This document shows, piece after piece, positions 1 to 5,398 of a DNA stretch of 11,883 bases. The stretch's first letter is position 1; every line of letters starts with the position of its first letter. The translations under genes were made by a program, and so were the position numbers. The notes beneath the pieces were generated by a model, which ran no database searches, was not told the DNA's origin, and was given only the letters and a program-made list of their open reading frames with translations. The stretch covers positions 1-11,883 of the forward strand of contig DVLK01000064.1 in assembly GCA_018715545.1 (NCBI GenBank). Direction: 5' to 3'. This DNA is from Candidatus Caccovivens faecavium. GTDB taxonomy: Bacteria > Bacillota > Clostridia > Christensenellales > UBA1242.

Positions 1-176
1 CCATTTAAGCATAGCACATGGAAATAGTGTGCATTAGTCCCCTTGGAATTTTCAGTTGAAATAATCGGATGTGCAAAAAGCACTTCATCACAATATTCAA
101 CATCAAAATATTTGTAACTACCAAAATAATGTGGCTTTTGTAATCTTAACAATAGATTATTGTATAACTTACTCAT
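1..176 (-). CDS. Unknown protein, N-terminal 58 residues only (runs off left edge)
   Basis: An open frame on the minus strand begins with ATG at 176-174 and stays open to the window edge, giving 58 residues that start MSKLYNNLLLRLQKPHYFGS. The start is well supported: GGAGG at 186-182 lies 5 bases upstream, and a consensus promoter precedes it (separate entry). The visible part is rich in Tyr, His and Asn (two HYF triplets, at residues 16-18 and 50-52), has two cysteines, and shows no signal peptide or clear membrane segment. I do not recognise the family. It is its own transcription unit, separated from the ribosomal operon by two terminators. That it is a real gene is likely from the promoter and ribosome binding site; its function is unknown. 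Confidence 0.75.
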   Translation of the reverse strand, partial: MSKLYNNLLLRLQKPHYFGSYKYFDVEYCDEVLFAHPIISTENSKGTNAHYFHVLCLN

Positions 177-200
177 CTTTTCCTCCAAATTTACCCTTTA

Positions 201-229
201 ATTTTAGCATCAAAGTAAGCTGTTGTCAA
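201..229 (-). promoter_or_regulatory. Consensus promoter of the left-edge gene
   Basis: On the minus strand TTGACA (229-224) is followed after exactly 17 bases by TAAAAT (206-201). The bases just before the -10 are TGC, so it also has an extended -10 TGn. The predicted start point is near 194, leaving an untranslated leader of roughly 18 bases that carries GGAGG. Confidence 0.8.
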
Positions 230-250
230 TAGTAAATTTTAAGATATACC

Positions 251-276
251 AAAAAATGTTTGGTTAAGCAATACAT
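251..276 (-). terminator. Second (backup) terminator downstream of rpmE
   Basis: On the minus strand ATGT-A-TTG (276-269), loop CTTAAC (268-263) and CAA-ACAT (262-256) form a 7-bp hairpin with one bulge, followed by a run of T (256-251). Its core, TTGGTTAAGCAATAC on the plus strand at 260-274, matches the primary terminator core at 311-325 in 13 of 15 positions, so the two are probably copies of one element. Confidence 0.6.
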
Positions 277-293
277 TTATATTCATCGTGTAT

Positions 294-331
294 AAAAATA
301 AAAAAACATATTGGTTAAACAATATGCTTTT
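294..331 (-). terminator. Primary intrinsic terminator of the rpsF-ssb-rpsR-rpmE operon
   Basis: On the minus strand the arm 331-320 (AAAAGCATATTG) pairs with 313-302 (CAATATGTTTTT region) around a 6-base loop, a 12-bp stem including one G-U pair. It is followed by seven T, an A and five more T (306-294). The rpmE stop codon (332-330) lies partly inside the stem. Confidence 0.85.
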
Positions 332-542
332 AGTTTGATTGTCTATTATATTTTTTATTGAACTTTTCAACATTACCGCTGGCATCAACCACTTTCTTCT
401 TACCTGTGTAGAACGGATGGCACTTATTGCAGATGTCGATTTTAAGAGTGTCGCCCTTAACGCAAGAACCTGTTTTGAAGGTATTTCCACATGCGCAAGT
501 TACGGTCACTTCATGATAATCTGGATGTATCTTCTCTTTCAT
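330..542 (-). CDS. rpmE: 50S ribosomal protein L31 (zinc-binding type)
   Basis: This 70-residue protein is ribosomal protein bL31 of the large subunit, at full family length. It has the typical N-terminus MKEKIHPDYHEV and the zinc-binding 'C+' cysteine set: Cys16, Cys18, Cys38 and Cys41 (CACGN and CNKCHPFYTGK). ATG at 542 is preceded by GGAGAGG in the 12-base gap after the rpsR stop, so it is closely coupled to rpsR as the last gene of the operon. In many Firmicutes the gene after rpsR is rplI rather than rpmE, so this order is somewhat unusual. C+ paralogues in other bacteria can be replaced by cysteine-free forms under zinc limitation; no such paralogue is in this window. Confidence 0.97.
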   Translation of the reverse strand: MKEKIHPDYHEVTVTCACGNTFKTGSCVKGDTLKIDICNKCHPFYTGKKKVVDASGNVEKFNKKYNRQSN

Positions 543-554
543 ATTCCTCTCCTT

Positions 555-815
555 TTAGTCACCAAGGTATGGAAGAAGTGCCATGTTTCTTGCTCTCTTA
601 ATAGCGTTAGCAAGTTCTCTTTGATGATAAGAGCAAACACCTGTTTGGCGTCTTGGCAAAATCTTTCCCTTTTCTGTGACATATTTTCTAATTTTTGCAA
701 CATCTTTATAGTCAATCGTCTTTTCGCCAGCAACACAGAAAGCACAAACTTTCTTTTTTGATGGCTTACGATATTTTTTTGTAGCAACCTTTTCTTCGGT
801 TTTAACTTCGCTCAT
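555..815 (-). CDS. rpsR: 30S ribosomal protein S18 (zinc-binding type)
   Basis: This 86-residue small-subunit protein bS18 binds 16S rRNA as a heterodimer with S6, encoded two genes upstream. Family signatures are IDYKDVAKIRKYVTEKGKI, then LPRRQTG and the C-terminal ANAIKRARNMALLPY. A CxxC (Cys24, Cys27) pairs with a CxxH (Cys61, His64), the pattern of the zinc-binding 'C+' S18 form that the E. coli protein lacks. The first 22 residues are a charged lysine-rich tail. ATG at 815 has GGAG 6 bases upstream; the gap from the ssb stop is 23 bases. Confidence 0.97.
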   Translation of the reverse strand: MSEVKTEEKVATKKYRKPSKKKVCAFCVAGEKTIDYKDVAKIRKYVTEKGKILPRRQTGVCSYHQRELANAIKRARNMALLPYLGD

Positions 816-838
816 ATTTTACTCCTTTTAACTAAATT

Positions 839-1261
839 TTAAAATGGCAAACTATCATCCTCAATTTCTTCTAGTTCTGCCGTTTGCTTAACTGTTTCAC
901 GCTTAGGCTCGCTTGGCACCATGCCGTCACTATCACCTACTCTTGCCCCAGATGTGATAAATTCCACTTCATCAGCAACAATGTCAGTCGTATAGCGTTT
1001 TGCGCCCTCTGGTGTTTCATAGCTTGATGTTTGTATTCTACCAACCACTGCGCACTTTGAGCCTTTCTTTAAAAACTTTGCACAATTCTCAGCCTGATTT
1101 CTCCAAACGACAATGTTTATGAAATCCGCTTCCCTTTCGCCGTCAGCATTTGCAAATCTTCTTGTTACAGCAAGTGAAAATCTGCAAACAGAAACGCCAC
1201 CATTTGTGGTGGTAAGCTCAGGATCTCTTGTCAAGTTTCCGATTAGTATAACTTTATTCAT
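839..1261 (-). CDS. ssb: Single-stranded DNA-binding protein SSB
   Basis: This 140-residue protein coats single-stranded DNA in replication, recombination and repair, normally as a tetramer. The OB-fold occupies about residues 1-105: it opens MNKVILIGNLTRDPEL, continues with VSVCRFSLAVTRRF and INIVVWRNQAENCAKFLKKG, and ends in IVADEVEFI. A short linker of about 30 residues leads to the acidic tip EEIEDDSLPF, which recruits replication and repair partners. It is slightly shorter than the usual 160-180 residues because the linker is short. The AGGAG Shine-Dalgarno (1272-1268) overlaps the TAG stop of rpsF (1273-1271), so ssb is probably translationally coupled to rpsF. Confidence 0.97.
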   Translation of the reverse strand: MNKVILIGNLTRDPELTTTNGGVSVCRFSLAVTRRFANADGEREADFINIVVWRNQAENCAKFLKKGSKCAVVGRIQTSSYETPEGAKRYTTDIVADEVEFITSGARVGDSDGMVPSEPKRETVKQTAELEEIEDDSLPF

Positions 1262-1270
1262 ATTTTTCTC

Positions 1271-1552
1271 CTATTTCTTTACAAACATTTGACGAACAAT
1301 ACCTTCGGTGATTGTCATAAGCTTATTCATCGCTTCAACTTCGCTTGGTTCCATTGTTATGTTAAAGATAACATAGTAGCCTTCGTTTGAAAAGTTGATA
1401 GGATAAGCAAACTTCTTCATACCTATTTTCTCAACGCCATCTACTGTTCCCTTGTGAGCTTCAACATAGGACTTGAACTTGTTAATTAGTTCTTCTCTTT
1501 TTTCTTCGCTCACTTTCGATGCGATGATAAACATAAGTTCATACTTATTCAT
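1271..1552 (-). CDS. rpsF: 30S ribosomal protein S6
   Basis: This 93-residue small-subunit protein bS6 partners with S18 in the platform of the 30S subunit. Family features are the opening MNKYELMFIIASKVSEE, the central GTVDGVEKIGMKKFAYPI and YYVIFNITMEPSEVEAMNK, and the C-terminal EGIVRQMFVKK. The frame is open 17 codons further upstream to an ATG at 1603. I chose ATG at 1552 because AAAAGGAGG (1568-1560) sits 7 bases before it, the protein then begins as the family does, and 1603 falls inside a leader hairpin without a ribosome binding site. It is the first gene of the rpsF-ssb-rpsR-rpmE operon, and its leader may be regulatory. Confidence 0.96.
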   Translation of the reverse strand: MNKYELMFIIASKVSEEKREELINKFKSYVEAHKGTVDGVEKIGMKKFAYPINFSNEGYYVIFNITMEPSEVEAMNKLMTITEGIVRQMFVKK

Positions 1553-1620
1553 CTTTCTACCTCCTTTTGGACTAAATGGTTTTTGGTCTTTTGCCAAAAA
1601 CAAGGACAGTACTATACTGC
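1553..1620 (-). promoter_or_regulatory. rpsF leader with two mutually exclusive hairpins
   Basis: The leader RNA can fold in two ways using the same segment. Form A: GUUUUUGG (1601-1594) pairs with CCAAAAAC (1586-1579) around a 7-base loop, an 8-bp hairpin leaving the Shine-Dalgarno free. Form B: CCUUGUUUUUGG (1605-1594) pairs with CCAAAAGGAGG (1570-1560) in 11 pairs (two G-U) with one bulged G, which buries AAAAGGAGG. rpsF leaders in many bacteria bind the S6:S18 complex for autoregulation; the CCG bulge known from that motif is not visible here. The pairings are seen; the switching role is inferred. Confidence 0.5.
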
Positions 1621-1627
1621 TTATAAT

Positions 1628-1656
1628 AATTTATCATATAAAACTAACTTTGTCAA
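1628..1656 (-). promoter_or_regulatory. Promoter of the rpsF operon
   Basis: On the minus strand a perfect -35 TTGACA (1656-1651) is followed after 17 bases by TAAATT (1633-1628), 4 of 6 matches to the -10 consensus. Transcription would begin near 1621, giving a leader of about 68 bases before rpsF. Confidence 0.7.
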
Positions 1657-1681
1657 GAGAAATAACCTAAAATTTTATATA

Positions 1682-1707
1682 TAAAAAAACTAACCATATG
1701 ATTAGTT
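1682..1707 (-). terminator. Intrinsic terminator of the 194-residue unknown gene
   Basis: On the minus strand AACTAAT (1707-1701) pairs with GTTAGTT (1694-1688) around a CATATG loop, followed by seven T (1689-1683). The stop codon of the gene (1704-1702) lies within the stem. It isolates this gene from the rpsF promoter just beyond. Confidence 0.75.
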
Positions 1708-2286
1708 GTCTTTATTTTCTCTTGATATACTTTTATCTTCAAATATGCGAGAATATCCATTCTCTCCATAATAGCGAACATCTACTGCTTGTGGAGTTAT
1801 CCACATTTCAACTCCTACTGGAAGCGGTGATAATTTTGTGTCATCATTCCTAATCTTTGTGTTATGACAAAATATTCCAAGAGTGAGCCCTGCTACGCCG
1901 TTTTCGTCAGTAAATAGATAGACACATTTATCTCTGTCTTTATGCATTTGTTCGGCGATAAATTCAGCAAAATAACTTTCAAGCACATCGCGCCTTTCAG
2001 GCTTAACATATTCGCATACATTTTCCATAAAATCTATTTCATCTTCAAGCGTTTCTCTCTCTTCGTTTATGGCCTGTTGCAATGCTCTTATTCTTCCTTT
2101 AAGAAAACTAACTTCATTGACGCCTAAGGAATTTTCTTCTTTTGATAAAAAAGCTGATAATTCATTCAACTTTTCTTGATAAGCTTCCACACTTTTTATT
2201 TGTTTTTCAATAACTTTATTATTGTAGTGATTGGAATTTGTTAAAATATCCATCCACCATTTGACTGCAAAATTTATAGTTCTCAT
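1702..2286 (-). CDS. Unknown 194-residue protein with a central coiled coil
   Basis: I do not recognise this protein. It has no signal peptide or membrane segment, so it is probably cytoplasmic. Residues about 20-95 are helical and rich in Glu, Lys and Gln with heptad-like spacing, consistent with a coiled coil. The rest is mixed alpha/beta: KDRDKCVYLFTDENGVAGLTLG, then the Pro-rich LSPLPVGVEMWITPQAVDVR, and the end YSRIFEDKSISRENKDN. ATG at 2286 is chosen because GGAG (2296-2293) lies 6 bases upstream and directly follows a strong promoter. An internal ATG at codon 12 lacks these. It is a single-gene unit with its own promoter and terminator, between secA and the rpsF operon; the neighbours give no firm clue to its function. 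Confidence 0.85.
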   Translation of the reverse strand: MRTINFAVKWWMDILTNSNHYNNKVIEKQIKSVEAYQEKLNELSAFLSKEENSLGVNEVSFLKGRIRALQQAINEERETLEDEIDFMENVCEYVKPERRDVLESYFAEFIAEQMHKDRDKCVYLFTDENGVAGLTLGIFCHNTKIRNDDTKLSPLPVGVEMWITPQAVDVRYYGENGYSRIFEDKSISRENKDN

Positions 2287-2303
2287 TATGTTCTCCTACC
2301 ATA

Positions 2304-2332
2304 ATTTTATATCAATCATGCCTTAATGTCAA
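2304..2332 (-). promoter_or_regulatory. Strong promoter of the 194-residue unknown gene
   Basis: On the minus strand TTGACA (2332-2327), 17 bases, then TAAAAT (2309-2304). The predicted start point near 2297 coincides with the first base of the AGGAGAA ribosome binding site, so the untranslated leader would be only about 10-12 bases. Confidence 0.8.
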
Positions 2333-2391
2333 TAACCAATTTTTAAACAGTGCTAAAATATACTCCGCACAAGTTTCAATCATTCATAACT

Positions 2392-2422
2392 ATAAAAAAG
2401 ACTAGGCTTTGCCTAATCTTTA
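2392..2422 (-). terminator. Intrinsic terminator of secA
   Basis: On the minus strand AAAGATTAGGC (2421-2411) pairs with GCCTAGTCTTT (2407-2397) over 11 bp, with one U-G pair and an AAA loop, followed by a T run (2399-2394). The secA stop codon (2422-2420) overlaps the base of the stem. Confidence 0.88.
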
Positions 2423-5131
2423 ATTTTCTCTGCCATGGCAGTTTTTGTATTTCTTTCCGCTTCCACATGGGCAAGGGTCATTTCTGCCGATTTTCTTTTC
2501 GGTGTTTACAACTGTCTTTTGAATTTTTCGTTCCTGAGGTCTATCGTCCTTTTTAGGATCGTAAGTTTTTGCCTCTGTATTTTTTAAGTTGGTGTTTGGA
2601 GCAGGCTCTCTACGCCTAATCTCCACATTTGCATTTAAAAGAAGCAGGCAAGTTGTTTCGCGGATTTTATCAACCATCTTATCAAACATCTCATACCCGT
2701 CTTTTTTGTAAGCCAAGATAGGGTCTTGATTACCAAAGCCACGCGCAAAAATCTCGTTTTTCATAATCTGCATATCATCTATGTGGTTCATCCAATTGGT
2801 ATCAACAACTTTCAAAAGAATAAACTTTTCAATATCGTCAAATTTTATTCCTAATTTCTTTGCCTCTTCTATCTTCTTTTCATAACGCTCTTTAACCATT
2901 TCAAGAAGTTTCTCGTTGAAGTCCTCTATGTCAAAGCCCTCACAAAGTTCTTCCGTGATAGCATTTTTCCCTTTCTCTAAAAGCCCGTTTTCCACCTCTT
3001 TGTTTATCTTTGCATAATCCCATTCGAAATATGGCTTTTCCGCATCCACACAGCGATTGACATATTTAGAAACAAGATGAGGAAGCATATTCATAATCTC
3101 TTCGTGCACACTTTCGCCGTCTAACACTCTGTTTCTTTGATCATATATAATCTCTCTTTGAGCGTTTAAAACATCGTCAAATTGAAGGACAGTCTTTCTG
3201 ATTGCGAAATTCTGCATTTCAATCTTCTTTTGCGCGCTCTCTATCTGTTTGGACATAATTTTAAGCTGAATAGGCGTGTCCTCTTCCAAACGGAAGAAAG
3301 ATGCAAGTTTCTTAAATTTATCACCTGCAAAACGCCTTATGAGGTCATCTTCAAAGGAAATAAAGAAAACGCTAGAACCAGGGTCACCCTGACGCGAAGC
3401 ACGACCGCGTAACTGATTATCTATACGCCTTGATTCATGACGCTCAGTGCCTATAATATGAAGTCCGCCCACTCTTTTTACTTCTTCTTTTTCGGCATCA
3501 GTTACCTTTTTAAATTCTTCAAAAAGTTCCTGGTAACGCTTTCTTGCTCTCTCTAAATCCGCATCATTAACAGTGTTGAAAGCGGTAGCATAAGATATTT
3601 GTTCATCGGTGAAATTTTCATCCTTCATCTTCTTCTTTGCCATAAATTCCGGATTACCGCCAAGAAGAATATCGGTTCCGCGCCCCGCCATGTTAGTGGC
3701 AATAGTAACCACCCCACTTCTTCCTGCCTGAGCGACAATTTGGCTTTCCATTTCATGATTTTTAGCGTTCAAAACAGTATGTTTAATCTTTGCTTCTTTT
3801 AAAGCCTTTGAGATAAGTTCACTCTTTTCAATGGTGATTGTACCAATAAGAATAGGCTGTCCAGCCTCATGACGGCGCTTAATCTCTTCAACTATCGCCT
3901 TAATTTTTCCTCTTTCAGTTGAGAAGATGATATCTGGCTCATCCTTTCTGATATTTGGCAAGTTTGATGGAATGGTGACAACATCAAGTTTGTAGATTGC
4001 TCTAAATTCACCCTCCTCTGTCTTAGCTGTTCCCGTCATACCAGACAGCTTGTTGTATAAACGGAAGTAATTTTGAAAGGTTATGGTGGCAAGTGTTTTG
4101 TTTTCATCTTTGATGTCTACACCCTCTTTTGCTTCGATTGCTTGATGCAAACCGTCATTATAGCGCCTACCAGGCATTAAACGCCCAGTAAACTCATCGA
4201 CTATGACAACTTCGCCGTCCTTTACAATGTAGTTTTCATCTCTAAACATGATGAAATTAGCTTTTAAAGCGTTATTGATATGGTGGTTGAGTTCCAAGTT
4301 GTCAACATCGGAAAGGTTGTCAAGTTTAAAATACCTTTCTGCCTTTTCCACACCACTTTCTGTAAGGTTAATAGCCTTTGTCTTTTCGTCCTTTTCATAG
4401 TCCTCAGGCTTTAAAGTTTTAACAAATTTTTGCGCTGAAATATATTGCTCGCTAGATTTCATTCCGCGACCAGAGATAATGAGCGGAGTTCTTGCCTCAT
4501 CAATCAATATGGAGTCCACCTCATCGACAATAGCAAAGCTATGTCCGCGTTGCACACGCTGAGCCTTGTTAACCGCCATGTTGTCACGAAGATAATCAAA
4601 TCCTAGTTCGTTGTTCGTGCAGTAGGTGATGTCACAAGCATAGGCTTTACGCTTGTCCGCCTCCTGCATACCTGAAACCGCAATGCCAACTGTAAGCCCT
4701 AAAAAGCGATAGACTTTGCCCATCCACTCAGCATCACGCTTTGCAAGATATTCGTTGACAGTGACAACATGCACGCCTTCGCCAGTTAATGCGTTTAGAT
4801 AGGCTGGAAGAGTTGCCACAAGTGTTTTTCCTTCACCAGTTGCCATTTCCGCAATACGCCCTTGATGGAGTGCAATACCGCCTAAGATTTGCACATAGAA
4901 ATGACGCATCTTTAAAACTCTATCTGACGCCTCACGCATAACAGCATAAGCCTCCGGAAGAAGGCTTAAAAGACTTTCGCCGTTCTTATAGCGTGCTTTA
5001 AAGTCAATTGTGCAGTTTTTAAGCGCCTCGTCAGAATAAGAACGATACTTATCTTCAAGCGCCACAACTTTATCTGCAATCTTTTTTAATTTTTTTATCT
5101 GTGATTTATTTTCACTACCAAAAAGTCCCAT
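2420..5131 (-). CDS. secA: Preprotein translocase ATPase SecA
   Basis: SecA is the ATPase that drives unfolded preproteins through the SecYEG channel at the cytoplasmic membrane. At 903 residues it has the usual full length. Visible in order: Walker A MATGEGKT (residues 96-103), Walker B with DEVD (203-206) in the family run VDEVDSILIDEARTPLIISG, the preprotein-binding region with VDEFTGRLMPGRRY, GMTGTAKTEEGEF, the second nucleotide-binding motifs TNMAGRGTDILLGGNPE and GTERHESRRIDNQLRGR, and a C-terminal zinc tail with Cys887, Cys889, Cys898 and His899. The frame extends 25 codons further upstream. I chose ATG at 5131 because GGGAG (5141-5137) lies 5 bases before it and the protein then starts MGLFGSENK, as expected. 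It stands alone and is divergent from the large unknown gene; prfB, a common neighbour, is not seen. Confidence 0.98.
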   Translation of the reverse strand: MGLFGSENKSQIKKLKKIADKVVALEDKYRSYSDEALKNCTIDFKARYKNGESLLSLLPEAYAVMREASDRVLKMRHFYVQILGGIALHQGRIAEMATGEGKTLVATLPAYLNALTGEGVHVVTVNEYLAKRDAEWMGKVYRFLGLTVGIAVSGMQEADKRKAYACDITYCTNNELGFDYLRDNMAVNKAQRVQRGHSFAIVDEVDSILIDEARTPLIISGRGMKSSEQYISAQKFVKTLKPEDYEKDEKTKAINLTESGVEKAERYFKLDNLSDVDNLELNHHINNALKANFIMFRDENYIVKDGEVVIVDEFTGRLMPGRRYNDGLHQAIEAKEGVDIKDENKTLATITFQNYFRLYNKLSGMTGTAKTEEGEFRAIYKLDVVTIPSNLPNIRKDEPDIIFSTERGKIKAIVEEIKRRHEAGQPILIGTITIEKSELISKALKEAKIKHTVLNAKNHEMESQIVAQAGRSGVVTIATNMAGRGTDILLGGNPEFMAKKKMKDENFTDEQISYATAFNTVNDADLERARKRYQELFEEFKKVTDAEKEEVKRVGGLHIIGTERHESRRIDNQLRGRASRQGDPGSSVFFISFEDDLIRRFAGDKFKKLASFFRLEEDTPIQLKIMSKQIESAQKKIEMQNFAIRKTVLQFDDVLNAQREIIYDQRNRVLDGESVHEEIMNMLPHLVSKYVNRCVDAEKPYFEWDYAKINKEVENGLLEKGKNAITEELCEGFDIEDFNEKLLEMVKERYEKKIEEAKKLGIKFDDIEKFILLKVVDTNWMNHIDDMQIMKNEIFARGFGNQDPILAYKKDGYEMFDKMVDKIRETTCLLLLNANVEIRRREPAPNTNLKNTEAKTYDPKKDDRPQERKIQKTVVNTEKKIGRNDPCPCGSGKKYKNCHGREN

Positions 5132-5214
5132 ATTTTCTCCCAAAATTCCACTCATTTGCAAATATTTAAGCACAAAGATAGTCGGTATTTGTGTAGTTAT
5201 AAACATACAAATGG

Positions 5215-5240
5215 TGGATATCTCTAAAAAATCATATCCA
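5215..5240. repeat. Inverted repeat upstream of secA
   Basis: TGGATAT (5215-5221) and ATATCCA (5234-5240) form a perfect 7-bp inverted repeat with a 12-base spacer. It starts at the edge of the proposed secA -10 box, so it would be the 5' end of the secA leader RNA or could be a protein-binding site. No regulator is implied by the sequence alone. Confidence 0.4.
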
Positions 5241-5268
5241 TTTTAGCAAAAAAAAGAAAAAAACACAA
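5240..5268 (-). promoter_or_regulatory. Possible secA promoter
   Basis: On the minus strand TTGTGT (5268-5263, 3 of 6 matches) and TAAAAT (5245-5240, 5 of 6) are 17 bases apart, which would give a leader of about 100 bases. It is the best candidate in the divergent gap, but the -35 is weak and the surrounding T-tract makes chance matches likely. Confidence 0.4.
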
Positions 5269-5345
5269 CAATTTTATTTTATTTTTTCTCGATTTGGCAT
5301 GTATTTAACAAAAAATTAATCAAATATATATTTTTTAGCCAAAAA

Positions 5346-5374
5346 TTGACAAATAATACAATATATGTTATAAT
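5346..5374 (+). promoter_or_regulatory. Perfect-consensus extended -10 promoter of the large unknown gene
   Basis: TTGACA (5346-5351), exactly 17 bases, then TATAAT (5369-5374), preceded by TGT so that the extended -10 TGn is also met. Both hexamers match 6 of 6. An AT-rich stretch lies upstream. The start point near 5381 leaves a leader of about 18 bases carrying GGAGG. This is the strongest-looking promoter in the window. Confidence 0.92.
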
Positions 5375-5398
5375 TATTCAAATAAATTGGAGGTCAAT

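Noticed and set aside
339..761. 140-codon plus-strand frame opposite rpmE and rpsR
   Set aside because: Antisense to two well-supported ribosomal genes, with no start signals.
1553..1603. 17-residue N-terminal extension of S6
   Set aside because: Start lies in a leader hairpin without a ribosome binding site, and S6 proteins begin at the MNKYELMF equivalent.
5132..5206. 25-residue N-terminal extension of SecA
   Set aside because: No ribosome binding site at 5206 or 5155; ATG at 5131 has GGGAG at correct spacing and gives the usual SecA N-terminus.
5387..5398. TTG start four codons upstream for the large unknown gene
   Set aside because: It lies a few bases after the predicted transcript start with no ribosome binding site, and its own bases form the GGAGG used by ATG at 5399.
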